64,000 bases of DNA from GCA-2732755 sp965228265 (GCA_965228265.1 OZ245804.1:1736001-1800000), one strand, 5' to 3'. Shown: positions 50,159 through 59,463, counted from the stretch's first letter. The notes: a model not told the origin generated them from the letters alone. Translations and numbers: made by a program.

Positions 50159-50575
50159 GTGTACGGCTCTCTCGACATCTCGACCAGCGGCATGATCGCC
50201 CAGCGCACAAGGCTGGATGTCATCAGCGCCAACATCAGCAACAAGAACACAATTCTTGATGCGCAGGGCAATTACAGCCCGTACCGCAGGCGGATCGCGT
50301 ATCTGGCAGCGGGCAACCCGAACGCCCAGAGCCCGAACGGGCAGTCGATGGGTGTGCACGTGGGGGCGATCGAGCAGGACCAGGCGCCATTCAAGCTGAA
50401 GTACGCTCCGGAGAGCCCGTATGCCGATGCTGCGGGGTATATTCGCGAGCCGAACATCGATACGACGACCGAGCGGATCGATGCGATGGAGGCGGTTCGG
50501 GCGTACGAGGCGAACGTCGTGGCTGCGGAATCGACGAAGCAGATGCTGGCCCTCGGTTTGCGTCTGATCGCCTAG
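50159..50575 (+). CDS. flgC: Flagellar basal-body rod protein FlgC
   Basis: A proximal rod subunit. GTG start with AGGAAGG upstream; 138 residues. The N-terminus YGSLDISTSGMIAQRTRLDV with ISANISNKNT is the FlgC/FlgB rod motif (N-x-A-N). GYIREPNIDTTTERIDAMEA and RAYEANVVAAESTKQMLALG form the typical C-terminal FlgC end. Lies between flgB and fliE in the standard order. Confidence 0.95.
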   Translation: MYGSLDISTSGMIAQRTRLDVISANISNKNTILDAQGNYSPYRRRIAYLAAGNPNAQSPNGQSMGVHVGAIEQDQAPFKLKYAPESPYADAAGYIREPNIDTTTERIDAMEAVRAYEANVVAAESTKQMLALGLRLIA

Positions 50576-50628
50576 TGAGCGCAGAATAAGCGTGTCCCGG
50601 ATCGGCCGGGGCGTTGAGGAGTATGGGG

Positions 50629-50940
50629 ATGACGGATCCACTCGGACTTGTCGGCGGCGCGCAGCAGGCTCAGCAGGCTGCGGGGGTTGCGCAGAACAAG
50701 CGCGCGGGCGAGGCCGCGGGACCGGCGTTCAAGGACCTCCTGATGGAGAACATCGAGCAGGTCAACAAGCTCCAGCAGGACGCGACGCAGGCGATCGAGG
50801 ATCTTTCGACTGGCCGGCGTGACGACGTGGAGAGCGTGCTGCTGGCGACGGCCAAGGCGGACACGGCTTTCCGGCTGCTCCAGCAGGTGCGGAACAAGGT
50901 GTTCGAGGCTTACGCCGAGATCCAGCAGCTGCGGGTCTGA
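50629..50940 (+). CDS. fliE: Flagellar hook-basal body complex protein FliE
   Basis: An adaptor between the MS ring and the rod. ATG 50629 is chosen because GAGGAG lies 7 bases before it; ATG 50623 is too close. In 103 residues it shows FKDLLMENIEQVNKLQQDAT and then TGRRDDVESVLLATAKADTA, FRLLQQVRNKVFEAYAEIQQ, the FliE C-terminal signature. The 181-base gap before fliF is the largest inside the flgB-to-fliK run and could hold a promoter. Confidence 0.93.
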   Translation: MTDPLGLVGGAQQAQQAAGVAQNKRAGEAAGPAFKDLLMENIEQVNKLQQDATQAIEDLSTGRRDDVESVLLATAKADTAFRLLQQVRNKVFEAYAEIQQLRV

Positions 50941-51121
50941 TGCGCAGCATGTGCGCGTGAGTCGTGCGCAGTTCTTGCCGATGTGAGCGCAAGTTCAAGC
51001 AAGTGGGTAAAGAGTGCCGAGATATCGCACGCCCGGGGTCGGTGTGTGTCGATGCGCCGCCGGCGGACGGGCTGCGCCTGGAGGGCGCAAGATCTGACCG
51101 CGGCACGGAGGCCGACGCCAC

Positions 51122-52843
51122 ATGCTCGACTCATTTGGACGCATTCTGAAGAACGCGACCGACCAGCTCGGGAAGCTGACGCCAACGGCGAGGCTCCTGG
51201 TGCTGATGACCGTGGTCGTGATGGGCATGATGCTGATTCTGGTCAGCATCTGGGCGGGCGGCCCGGCGCGGGCCGAGCTGTACGCCGGCGCAGATCCCGA
51301 GTTCAAATCGCAGGCGATCACCGCGCTCCGTTCGGGCGGGATTGATGCGGATCTTGATGCGCAGGGTCGTTTGCTGGTTCGTCATGACGACGCTGCCAGG
51401 GCCGAGGGGCTCTTGGCCTCGCAGGGCGTCCTGCCCTCGGACGGGGCGCTTCTGTTCTCGAACCTGTCCGAGCAGATGAAGTGGACGAATCCGCGCGAGG
51501 TCAACCAGCAGATGTTCCACATGGCGCTCCAGAACGAGCTGGCGCGCACGATCTCGAACTTCCCCAACATGCGCAAGGCGAGCGTCTTTCTGGACATCCC
51601 CGCCCCGACGGGGATCGGGATGGCGGCGAAGCGGCCGACGGCTTCGGTGACCGTGTTCACACGCTCGGGCACGCCCGTCAAGCAGACCGAGGTGGACGCG
51701 GTCGCAAGACTCGTGTCCAAAGCGGTCTCGGGGCTCGATCTATCCAATATCAGCGTGATCGACGGCTCGACGGGGACGCCTCTGCGGGCGCGGACGGACG
51801 ACGACGCGATCGCGACGAACTACCTCGAGCACAAGCTGCAGTTTGAGCGGGAGGTGGAGCAGAAGGTGATGGGGATCCTGGCGGCGATCCCCGGCGCGAC
51901 GGTGGCGGTGACGGCTGACGTTGATGTGAAGCGGGTGACGAGCCGGCGCGAGGCGTACCTGAAGAACAACGAGGGGACCGTGTCGCTGCCGAGGTCGACC
52001 AGCAACCTGAAGGAAGAGAGTCTTTCGGCGAATGTGGGAGCCGAGCCGGGGACCAGGCCGAACACGGGCGCAGATATCAACACGGCGTCATCGGGCGGGG
52101 GCGGGTTCCTCAAGACGGACGACACGACGGAGTTCGATTCGCGGGTGGGCTCGGAGGTGACGAGCACGATCGACCCGCGCGGGATGGCGACGTCGCTGAG
52201 TATCTCGGTGCAGGTGCCGAGGCGGTACATCGAGGCGCTGGTGCCGAAAGCGGATGACACGGCTGAGGATGAGCCGGTGGATTCGGCGGCGGTGGAGCAG
52301 GCGTTTGCGGCCGAGCGTGATCGGATCCGCGAGATGATCGAGCCGCACCTTCCGACGAGTGTGGACGGTGAGGGCGTGCGTCAGGCAGCGGGGCAGGTTG
52401 TTGTATCGATGATGCCGATCGACCTGGCCTCGTTCGCGGGGACAGCGCAGGCGGCGGCGTTCGGTATGCCGGGCGGCACGAACGCGGCCGGTGGCGGCGG
52501 GGGCATGCTCGGGATGCTTCTGGGCAGCGGCCTGATCGAGAAGGGCGTGCTGATCGCGCTTGCGGGTGTCGCGTTTGTGATGATGCTTTTGATGGTCAAG
52601 AGCGCGACCAAGCGTGTTGAGCTGCCGTCGGTCGAGGAGCTGGTTGGCATCCCGCCCGCGCTGGAGCAGCCGAGCGACATCGTGGGCGAGGCGGACGAGA
52701 CCGAGGCGCCGATGGACGGCATCGAGGTCGATAGCCAGCACGTTGCCAGCAGCAAGATGCTCGAGCAGGTCGGTTCGCTAGTGAGCAACGAGCCCGATCT
52801 GGCGGCGAGACTGCTGAACCGTTGGATCCAGCCCGATCATTAA
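51122..52843 (+). CDS. fliF: Flagellar MS-ring protein FliF
   Basis: Forms the inner-membrane MS ring. The 573 residues have an N-terminal helix (LLVLMTVVVMGMMLILVSIW, about 20-43), the ring-building motifs of the periplasmic part (ALRSGGIDADLDAQGRLLV, FHMALQNELARTISNFPNMR, RKASVFLDIPAP), and RLVSKAVSGLDLSNISVID, then a second helix (GVLIALAGVAFVMMLLMVKS, near 480). The tail ends ARLLNRWIQPD, the FliG-binding region. GGAGG lies before the ATG. It starts the fliF-fliG-fliH-fliI-fliJ set. Confidence 0.95.
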   Translation: MLDSFGRILKNATDQLGKLTPTARLLVLMTVVVMGMMLILVSIWAGGPARAELYAGADPEFKSQAITALRSGGIDADLDAQGRLLVRHDDAARAEGLLASQGVLPSDGALLFSNLSEQMKWTNPREVNQQMFHMALQNELARTISNFPNMRKASVFLDIPAPTGIGMAAKRPTASVTVFTRSGTPVKQTEVDAVARLVSKAVSGLDLSNISVIDGSTGTPLRARTDDDAIATNYLEHKLQFEREVEQKVMGILAAIPGATVAVTADVDVKRVTSRREAYLKNNEGTVSLPRSTSNLKEESLSANVGAEPGTRPNTGADINTASSGGGGFLKTDDTTEFDSRVGSEVTSTIDPRGMATSLSISVQVPRRYIEALVPKADDTAEDEPVDSAAVEQAFAAERDRIREMIEPHLPTSVDGEGVRQAAGQVVVSMMPIDLASFAGTAQAAAFGMPGGTNAAGGGGGMLGMLLGSGLIEKGVLIALAGVAFVMMLLMVKSATKRVELPSVEELVGIPPALEQPSDIVGEADETEAPMDGIEVDSQHVASSKMLEQVGSLVSNEPDLAARLLNRWIQPDH

Positions 52844-52864
52844 TCCGGAGACAGGACCGACGCG

Positions 52865-53902
52865 ATGGCACGCAGACCGCACGAAAAACTCCCGACGGAC
52901 CCGGCGCAGCTCGAGGGGCTGACGAAGGCGGCGATCCTGCTGCTCACGCTGGACTCCACGCAGGCGGCGACGGTGCTCAAGCAGATGTCGGCCGAGGGCG
53001 TCGAGGAGGTGACGCGCGAGCTCGCGGGCCTCGGGCGTGTGCCGCTGGAGCTGCAGCGGGCGGTGGTGGAGGAGTTCTACAGCACCGCGCTTGCGATGCA
53101 GAGCGCGAGCGAGGGCAATCTCGATCACGCGAAGAACCTGCTGAAGGATGCGCTCGACCCGGCGACGGCTGCCAAGGTGATGCAGCAGATTCAGACGCAG
53201 GTGCAGCGGACGCCGTTCTCGTTCCTGCAGCGTGCCGAGAGCGAGAACCTGCTGACGTTTATCCAGGACGAGCACCCGCAGACGATCGCCCTGATCGTGT
53301 GTCACCTGCCTCACCACAAGGCCAGCGAGATCCTGACGGGTCTGCCGGCTCAGAAGCAGGTCGAGGTGGTCAAGCGGATCGCCAACATGGATCAGACGAA
53401 CCCTCAGGTCATCCGTGACGTGGAGAAGGGTCTCGAGACGAGGCTTTCGAACGTGCTCAGTCAGTCTTCGGAGAAGATGGGCGGCATCTCGACGGTGGCG
53501 GAGGTGCTGAACCTGGCCGACCGCGCGACGGAGAAGTCGATCATGGAGGGCCTGGAGGTCGAGGACCCGGATCTGGTCGAGCAGATCCGCAGGCTGATGT
53601 TCGTCTTCGAGGACATCCTGCTGGTCGACGACCGGGGCATCCAGGCGGTGCTCAAGGAGGTCGACAACGAGGAGCTCAGCCTCGCGCTCAAGACGGCGAG
53701 CGAGGAATTGCAGAACAAGATCCTGGGCAACATGTCGGAGCGGGCGGCGTCGCTCATCCGCGAGGACATGGAGTTCATGGGTCCCGTGCGTGTGAGCGAT
53801 GTCGAGAACGCGCAGCAGCGGATCGTGGACATCGTGCGCAGGCTCGAAGAGGCCGGCGAGATCATCATTCAGGGTCGCGGGGACGCGGACCTTGTTGTGT
53901 AG
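52865..53902 (+). CDS. fliG: Flagellar motor switch protein FliG
   Basis: Cytosolic C-ring protein that couples stator to rotor. The 345 residues include LTKAAILLLTLDSTQAATVL (N domain, FliF contact), ENLLTFIQDEHPQTIALIVC with the EHPQTIA motif (FliM contact), and the C-terminal torque region LMFVFEDILLVDDRGIQAVL with charged residues, MSERAASLIREDMEFMGPV, and VRRLEEAGEIIIQGRGDAD. All standard parts appear intact. Spacing of 21 bases from fliF and 22 to fliH. Confidence 0.96.
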   Translation: MARRPHEKLPTDPAQLEGLTKAAILLLTLDSTQAATVLKQMSAEGVEEVTRELAGLGRVPLELQRAVVEEFYSTALAMQSASEGNLDHAKNLLKDALDPATAAKVMQQIQTQVQRTPFSFLQRAESENLLTFIQDEHPQTIALIVCHLPHHKASEILTGLPAQKQVEVVKRIANMDQTNPQVIRDVEKGLETRLSNVLSQSSEKMGGISTVAEVLNLADRATEKSIMEGLEVEDPDLVEQIRRLMFVFEDILLVDDRGIQAVLKEVDNEELSLALKTASEELQNKILGNMSERAASLIREDMEFMGPVRVSDVENAQQRIVDIVRRLEEAGEIIIQGRGDADLVV

Positions 53903-53924
53903 GTTTGTTGCGTAAGGAAGCCCG

Positions 53925-54674
53925 ATGGCGGTCATCAAGAAATCGGAAGCCGTGAGTGCCGCGCGGAACGCGGTGGTGCTGGATCTCGGCGATATCGCCC
54001 GTCAGGCGGAGCTGCTGCGGAAGCGCGCCGAGGAACAGGCCGAGGCGATCATCGCCGACGCACGCGCCCAGCGGGAGCAATTGATTGCATCGGGATACGA
54101 GGAGGGGCACGCCGAGGGCAGCAAGAAGGGCTACGCCGAGGGGTTTGCCAAGGGTGAGGAAGAGGGCAAGCAGGAGTCGACGGTCGCGGCCCGGGTAAAG
54201 CTGGACGAGATCGAGAAGGCTTGGACGGAGGCGCTCGACGAGTTTGCCGACGGGCGGCATCACTTGCTCGTGGAGTGTAAGGAGAACGTGGTTCGTCTTG
54301 CGATCTCGATCGCCGAGCGTGTGATTCATCGTGCTGTGAAGCTCGATGAGCGCGTGGTGCTCGCGCAGGTCGAGCACGCGTTGAAGCTGATCGGTCGTCC
54401 GACGCGTGTGGCTGTGCTGATCAATCCTGATGACGGGGCGATGGTGCGGCGGGCGTTGCCTTCGATCTCGGCCAGGCTGGGCGCGATGGAGCACGTCGTG
54501 CTCGAGGAAGATCCTTCGATCACACGTGGCGGGTGTATCGTGCGGACGGCTGAGGGCGGGGAGATCGATGCGTCTCTTGAGACGCAGATCGGTCGGATCG
54601 CGCAGACGCTCTTGCCGCAGATCGCCGGGAGCGAAGATGGCGAGTCGAAGTCGCGTGAGGATCGAGCGGCGTGA
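53925..54674 (+). CDS. fliH: Flagellar assembly protein FliH
   Basis: Stator-like regulator of the export ATPase FliI. The 249 residues begin with a charged N-terminus, then a coiled coil of GxxxG-type glycine repeats (EEGHAEGSKKGYAEGFAKGE), and a V/F-ATPase-E-like C-terminal domain with ERVIHRAVKLDERVVLAQVE and HVVLEEDPSITRGGCIVRT. The glycine repeat run is typical of FliH. It overlaps fliI by 4 bases (GTGA). Confidence 0.9.
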   Translation: MAVIKKSEAVSAARNAVVLDLGDIARQAELLRKRAEEQAEAIIADARAQREQLIASGYEEGHAEGSKKGYAEGFAKGEEEGKQESTVAARVKLDEIEKAWTEALDEFADGRHHLLVECKENVVRLAISIAERVIHRAVKLDERVVLAQVEHALKLIGRPTRVAVLINPDDGAMVRRALPSISARLGAMEHVVLEEDPSITRGGCIVRTAEGGEIDASLETQIGRIAQTLLPQIAGSEDGESKSREDRAA

Positions 54675-56035
54675 ATGCGCTTGCGGACCAGATCCGGCTC
54701 GTGTCATCGCTGGAGCCTGTCGGTGTTGCCGGCCGGGTCGCGGCGTTGCGCGGGCTGACAGTGATCGCCGAGGATCTGCCGCTGCCGGTTGGTGCTGAGG
54801 TTGAGATCGTGTCCACGCGCGTGCGTGGCGAGATCGTGGGCTTCAACGATGGGCACGCGGTCGTGATGCTCTTCGGGCCGTCGGTGGGCATCCGCCCGGG
54901 CGATGTGATCCGCGGCGGTCACGCGGCTCAGGTGGCGCCGATCAGCGACTTTCTGCTCGGGCGTGTGGTGGATGCGCTGGGCAACCCGGCCGACGGCAAG
55001 GGCGCGGTGCGCGACACGGTGCTGCGTCCGATCGACGCGAAGCCGATCTCGGCGATGCAGCGTGCGCGGATCGATCGGCCGATCTGGACGGGTGTGCGCG
55101 CGATCGATCTGATGACAACGCTCGGTCGTGGTCAGCGGATGGGCGTGTTCGCGGGGCCGGGCGTGGGCAAGAGCACGCTGCTTGGCACGATCGCGAGGCG
55201 TTCGTCGGCGGACGTGAGTGTAATCGCGCTGATCGGCGAGCGCGGCCGGGAAGTGCGCGAGTTTATCGAGCAGTCGCTGGGCGAGGAAGGCCTGGCCCGG
55301 TCGGTGGTCGTGGTGGCGACGGGGGACGAGCCGCCGTTGATGCGTCTTCGCGCGGCGAGGCTTGCGTGCGCGATCGCCGAGCACTTCCGTGACGCGGGGC
55401 GCGACGTGCTGCTCATGATGGATTCGGTGACGCGGTTTGCGCACGCGCAGCGGCAGGTGGGTCTGTCCGTGGGTGAGCCCCCGGCGACGAAGGGGTACAC
55501 ACCGAGTGTCTTTGCGGAGCTGCCCGTGCTGCTCGAACGCGCGGGCGGTGTGGACGCGAGCGGGGGATCGGTGACCGGGCTGTACACCGTGCTCGTCGAG
55601 GGCGACGACATGACCGAGCCGGTCGCGGACGCGGCGCGGGGCATTCTCGACGGGCACATCGTGCTCTCGCGCAAACTTGCGCAGCGGGGGCGGTACCCGG
55701 CGGTCGACATCCTCGATTCATTGAGCCGGGTCGCTAATGACATTGTCGACGAGCACCACCGTGTGGCGCGGGATCACCTGCGCAAGCTCGAGGCGGCGTA
55801 CGTGAACATCGAGGAGCTCGTGCAGATCGGGGCGTACGCCAAGGGCTCCGATCCGGAGTCGGACGTCGCGGTGCTCTATCACCCGCGGATCGAGGAGCTC
55901 GTGCGGCAGGGGACGATGGACGACACCTCCCCCGAGCAGGCGCGGGATTGGATGCTCAAGCTCGCGATGGAATCGGGCGAGATGCTGCGTAAGCTGCGTA
56001 GCGGCGGGCAGAACGCGGGCGGGGGGCGTGACTGA
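54671..56035 (+). CDS. fliI: Flagellum-specific ATPase FliI
   Basis: Export ATPase, homologous to F1 beta. GTG start overlapping the fliH stop. The 454 residues include GRVAALRGLTVIAEDLPLPV, LGRVVDALGNPADGKG, RAIDLMTTLGRGQRMGVF, Walker A GPGVGKST, ALIGERGREVREFIEQSLGE, VLLMMDSVTRFAHAQRQVGL for Walker B, and the C-terminal YAKGSDPESDVA region. All catalytic motifs are present. It overlaps fliJ by one base (TGATG). Confidence 0.96.
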   Translation: MNALADQIRLVSSLEPVGVAGRVAALRGLTVIAEDLPLPVGAEVEIVSTRVRGEIVGFNDGHAVVMLFGPSVGIRPGDVIRGGHAAQVAPISDFLLGRVVDALGNPADGKGAVRDTVLRPIDAKPISAMQRARIDRPIWTGVRAIDLMTTLGRGQRMGVFAGPGVGKSTLLGTIARRSSADVSVIALIGERGREVREFIEQSLGEEGLARSVVVVATGDEPPLMRLRAARLACAIAEHFRDAGRDVLLMMDSVTRFAHAQRQVGLSVGEPPATKGYTPSVFAELPVLLERAGGVDASGGSVTGLYTVLVEGDDMTEPVADAARGILDGHIVLSRKLAQRGRYPAVDILDSLSRVANDIVDEHHRVARDHLRKLEAAYVNIEELVQIGAYAKGSDPESDVAVLYHPRIEELVRQGTMDDTSPEQARDWMLKLAMESGEMLRKLRSGGQNAGGGRD

Positions 56036-56490
56036 TGGCGCGCTTCCGCTTCAGACTCCAGCCGGTGCTGCGCCAGCGCGAGCTTGCCGAGCGTGATGAG
56101 CAGCTCGTGGTCGCGGAGATCGAGCGCGACCGGATGCGGCTCGAAGAGCGCCTCCGGGGGATGCAGCAGGAGATCGATGGGGAACAGGACGAGCTGAATC
56201 GGATCATCGGCAACGGCTCGGTGAATCCGATGCACGCCAGGGCACAGTCGGCTGCGATTCTCGCCAAGCGGGCGCAGGCGCAGCGCGTGGCGAAGGAGCT
56301 GGCGCTCGTGTACAAGCGGCTGGAGAAGGCGCGTGGCGAGCTGGCGCAGGCGGCGATGCGTCGGCGTTCGATGGAATTGCTCCGCGACAACCAGCTCGCG
56401 GCGTTTCGGCGTGAGCAGAGCCAGGCCGAGGATCGGGTGCTCGATGAGCTGGCGGTGATGCGTGCAACGCGGCAAGGAGAGAATCCATGA
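56035..56490 (+). CDS. fliJ: Flagellar export protein FliJ
   Basis: A 151-residue, almost wholly coiled-coil protein, the central stalk-like partner of FliI. It starts ARFRFRLQPVLRQRELAERD, the common FliJ opening, and continues in charged heptads (RDRMRLEERLRGMQQEIDGE-like, QAQRVAKELALVYKRLEKAR). The assignment rests on this opening and on its place between fliI and the MotE-like gene. It overlaps the next gene by 4 bases. Confidence 0.88.
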   Translation: MARFRFRLQPVLRQRELAERDEQLVVAEIERDRMRLEERLRGMQQEIDGEQDELNRIIGNGSVNPMHARAQSAAILAKRAQAQRVAKELALVYKRLEKARGELAQAAMRRRSMELLRDNQLAAFRREQSQAEDRVLDELAVMRATRQGENP

Positions 56491-57182
56491 AGCTGCTGAT
56501 CAAGGCGATGGTTGTCCTGATGGTGCTCCACTTCCTGCTGGTCGCGGGGTTTGTGGGCTGGTTCATCGGCACGGGTCGCCTCGATGATCGGAGGGGCGAG
56601 GAGCTGAAGGTCATGCTGACCGAAACGGTCGCCGACCGTGATGCGCGCGAGGATGCCGAGCAGCGGGCGGCCGAGGCGGAACAGGCTGCGCTGGAAGCGG
56701 CGGAGAACCCGGCGATTCCGCTGACCGCTGATGAGCAGATCAACCGCAAGCTGCTTGCGAGCGAGGCGGACCGTCAGCATGTGCAGCGGATGCGACGGGA
56801 GATCGCGGACCTTCAGCGGACGATCCAGATCCAGCAGGCGCAGCTCGAGGAGGCGCGGGCCGCGTTTCTCAGCGAGCGGGATGCGTTCGAGGCGGCGCGA
56901 GAGCGGATCAAGGCGACCGAGGGCAACGAGCAGTTCCAGGCGGCGCTCGAGACGATCACACAGATGAAAGCCGACCAGGCTCACAGCGTGCTCAACGAGA
57001 CGTTGATGCAGGACCCGAGCGGCTACGAGACGGTGATTGCGTATCTGGACAATCTCGAGGGGCGCAAGAGGGCCGAGATCCTTGGGAAGTTTGAGGAAGA
57101 CGATCCGATTCTGGCAGCGAAATTGCTGGAACTCCTGCGGACCCGGGGCCTGATCGCCTCGGCCGCAGGAACGACCCCTTGA
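56487..57182 (+). CDS. MotE-like flagellar protein (membrane helix, coiled coil, MgtE-N-like end)
   Basis: The 231-residue protein has one N-terminal membrane helix (MVVLMVLHFLLVAGFVGWFI), a long coiled coil (about 40-155), and a C-terminal helical domain, DPSGYETVIAYLDNLEGRKR with AEILGKFEEDDPILAAKLLE, which matches the MgtE-N/FliG-like fold of MotE. In other bacteria MotE chaperones MotC or helps motor assembly; in fliJ-to-fliK position it is common. The exact role here is unknown. It overlaps fliJ and fliK by 4 bases each. Confidence 0.75.
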   Translation: MKLLIKAMVVLMVLHFLLVAGFVGWFIGTGRLDDRRGEELKVMLTETVADRDAREDAEQRAAEAEQAALEAAENPAIPLTADEQINRKLLASEADRQHVQRMRREIADLQRTIQIQQAQLEEARAAFLSERDAFEAARERIKATEGNEQFQAALETITQMKADQAHSVLNETLMQDPSGYETVIAYLDNLEGRKRAEILGKFEEDDPILAAKLLELLRTRGLIASAAGTTP

Positions 57183-58465
57183 TTCAGAGCATCACACCAC
57201 AAGCCAATCCGATCGCCGAGAAAGAGCCCGCCAAGCGGGAATCCGCGGAATCTCCTTTCGCGGAATCGTTGCAGCACCATGCGCACACGATCCTGAACGC
57301 GACGCTCGATCCCTCGATGACCGCGAGCCTGCCCGGCGCAGGAACGGCACTCGTTGAGGCAGATCCTGCGCGTCAGGACATTTCGGAGCTCGCGGCTCGG
57401 GAACTCGTGGCGCAGCAGGACCGCCGGGGCACACGCGACCGGGGCACGGACGCGGCTTCGCAAGCCAGGCAGACGCTCGCCGAGCAGGGTGAATCACTGA
57501 AAGCCACGCCCGAGCCGACCGAGAGCGGTTCCAAGCCGATCGCAGCCGATCGCAACGAGAGCCGACCCGACCGGGGCAACTCGGAATCGGGTGAGCAGAC
57601 CGAATCGCGAGCGGCTTCGTCCGCGACGCGAAGCAATCAGCAGACCTCGCAGGGCTCGGGCCAGCACCCGCAGCAGGAATCATCAGGTCATCAGTCGCTG
57701 CCTGGCGCACAGACATCGTCGACGAACGCGACGAACGTGTCGGCTGCGGCGGTGAACACGGCGGGGCAGGCATCGAACGCCTCGGCCGGCGGGAACAGCA
57801 ATTCGGGTGTCACGGCGGTGAGCCAGACTACCGGCGTCGGGCCGAAGGGTTCGAGCCCGACGGCCATGCCCGGGCAGACGTCGGCACCGGCGAAGTCGGG
57901 CGAGGGCGGCAACAAGCAGGCGAGTGTGATCAAGCACGAGCCACGCACCTTCGAGGCGCAGCTTCAGCGCGGTCTCGCGCAGGTTCTGCGTCAGAAGGGT
58001 GGCACGCTGAATCTGAAGCTCGATCCGCTGGAACTCGGAACTGTGAAAGTCTCGCTCCAGATGTCACAAGGGCGTGTGGAAGGCAGTATTGAGGCATCGA
58101 GCGAGCAGGCACGCGGTTTGCTTCAAGATCAACTGGAGACGCTGAAGAGTTCACTCGAGCAGCGAGGCATCACGGTGGATCGCCTCGATGTACGGCTCGC
58201 GGGAGCGACCGAGAGTGGACGCCAGTTCGGAGCCGGGCAGGAAGCCGGGCAAGGACTGGGTCAGCAGGATGCCGACGCGGGAGGCGATCGGCAGAGCGGC
58301 TCATACCGGGGCGAGGATCGCCAGGCCGGGGAATCGGGCGGGACGCCCGGTGAGCGCACAGACGACGGGCTTCGCGGAGCGGAGCCGACATCAGATGACT
58401 GGCACATGCAGGGAGGCATGGCCGAGCCCCTTGGAGGGTGGCTCCGTCTGGACACGGTGGCCTGA
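57179..58465 (+). CDS. fliK: Flagellar hook-length control protein FliK
   Basis: Molecular ruler and substrate-specificity switch. TTG start overlapping the upstream TGA; 428 residues. A long disordered ruler region, rich in Ser, Gln, Asn and Thr (about 60-250, e.g. SNQQTSQGSGQHPQQESSG), precedes the C-terminal Flg_hook domain: LNLKLDPLELGTVKVSLQMS, GSIEASSEQARGLLQDQLET and LEQRGITVDRLDVRLAGA. The last ~75 residues are again glycine- and glutamine-rich. Followed 102 bases later by flgD. Confidence 0.9.
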   Translation: MIQSITPQANPIAEKEPAKRESAESPFAESLQHHAHTILNATLDPSMTASLPGAGTALVEADPARQDISELAARELVAQQDRRGTRDRGTDAASQARQTLAEQGESLKATPEPTESGSKPIAADRNESRPDRGNSESGEQTESRAASSATRSNQQTSQGSGQHPQQESSGHQSLPGAQTSSTNATNVSAAAVNTAGQASNASAGGNSNSGVTAVSQTTGVGPKGSSPTAMPGQTSAPAKSGEGGNKQASVIKHEPRTFEAQLQRGLAQVLRQKGGTLNLKLDPLELGTVKVSLQMSQGRVEGSIEASSEQARGLLQDQLETLKSSLEQRGITVDRLDVRLAGATESGRQFGAGQEAGQGLGQQDADAGGDRQSGSYRGEDRQAGESGGTPGERTDDGLRGAEPTSDDWHMQGGMAEPLGGWLRLDTVA

Positions 58466-58567
58466 AGGATCGGGCCTGTAACGGTGTAGCCGGCTGCGCA
58501 CGGACGCAGAGGTCGGCGACGGAACGACGCCTGCGCCCGCGAGTCGGGCGCCGGGGGAGACATCTCC

Positions 58568-59005
58568 ATGGATGCTGTGAGCGCCGCCACGCAGAGCGGT
58601 GAATCGATCGCCACGGTCGACAAGGGTTTCGGTGCGCTCGACTCGGACGAGTTCACCAAGCTCATCCTGACCGAACTCGGCAACCAGGATCCGCTCGAGC
58701 CCAACGACACCAAGGCGTTGCTTGAGCAGTTGTCGATCATCCGCTCGATCGAGTCGGATACCAAGCTGAACGACACGCTCAAAGAGATGACCGACCGCAC
58801 GGACTTCATGGGCGCGGCCGGCCTGATCGGTCAGTACGTCACGAGCGACGACAACCCCCTTTCGCCGGCCAAGGTGACGAGCGTTGTGCAGGGCGACGAG
58901 GGTGTGAGTGTGACGCTCGACGACGGGAGCTTCGTGCCGATCGGCTCGATCACCGGCGTGTTCGCGGAGACGACGCCCGCGGATGAGTCGGAGAACGCCG
59001 GATGA
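58568..59005 (+). CDS. flgD: Flagellar hook-capping protein FlgD (short form)
   Basis: Cap protein needed for hook polymerisation. FTKLILTELGNQDPLEPNDT followed by KALLEQLSIIRSIESDTKLN is the FlgD N-terminal motif. At 145 residues it is shorter than FlgD proteins of ~220 residues: after the motif there is only one small beta domain (NPLSPAKVTSVVQGDEGVSV), so the FLG-Ig insert is missing. The ATG overlaps nothing upstream; downstream it overlaps the next gene by 4 bases. Confidence 0.9.
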   Translation: MDAVSAATQSGESIATVDKGFGALDSDEFTKLILTELGNQDPLEPNDTKALLEQLSIIRSIESDTKLNDTLKEMTDRTDFMGAAGLIGQYVTSDDNPLSPAKVTSVVQGDEGVSVTLDDGSFVPIGSITGVFAETTPADESENAG

Positions 59006-59463
59006 CGCTGAACCCGCTGGACATTCTGGCGCTGCCCGGCCTTGCCAATGCCGCGGCCAAGTCGGTCGGCGGAGCGATCGACCGTCTGATCCCGGGCTCG
59101 AATTCCTTCGCGGACCACCTCAAAAGCGCACAGGGCGATATGGATCGTCTGCCCGTTGAGATCGGTCGCGGGGTCGAGGTCGAGTTGACAGAGGACCAGC
59201 TTGCGCGGATCGCCGAGGCGGCGGACCGCGCCGAGGCCGAGGGCGCCAGCAACGCCGTGGTGATGATCGACGGCATGGCGCTCGAGCTCGACGTCACGCT
59301 CCGCACGATCCGCGGCGTGGTGGATCAGGAGGCGGGTCTCAAGACGGGTATCGACGCGGTGGTGTACGCGGGCAACGCCCCCGAGACGAAGCAGGCGACC
59401 GGCCCCGCGGGGCTGGCCTCGAACACGGACGTGCGCAAGATCGTGGGCGATCAGGCCGCCTGA
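59002..59463 (+). CDS. Flagellar operon protein, TIGR02530-like
   Basis: The 153-residue protein starts by overlapping flgD. The central part, VELTEDQLARIAEAADRAEA followed by EGASNAVVMIDGMALELDVT and LRTIRGVVDQ, matches the pattern of the small TIGR02530 flagellar proteins found between flgD and flgE in many bacteria (LxxxxLxRIxxAVxKAxxKG...LVxxDxLALxVxVxxRTVxTxV). Its role is unknown; position suggests a part in hook assembly. The N-terminal third is not recognised. Confidence 0.65.
   Translation: MTLNPLDILALPGLANAAAKSVGGAIDRLIPGSNSFADHLKSAQGDMDRLPVEIGRGVEVELTEDQLARIAEAADRAEAEGASNAVVMIDGMALELDVTLRTIRGVVDQEAGLKTGIDAVVYAGNAPETKQATGPAGLASNTDVRKIVGDQAA

Noticed and set aside
50994..51024. Possible FliA (sigma-28) promoter before fliF (TTCAAG ... 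GCCGAGATA)
   Set aside because: Spacer and -10 box deviate from TAAA-N15-GCCGATAA, and fliF is not a usual sigma-28 target.
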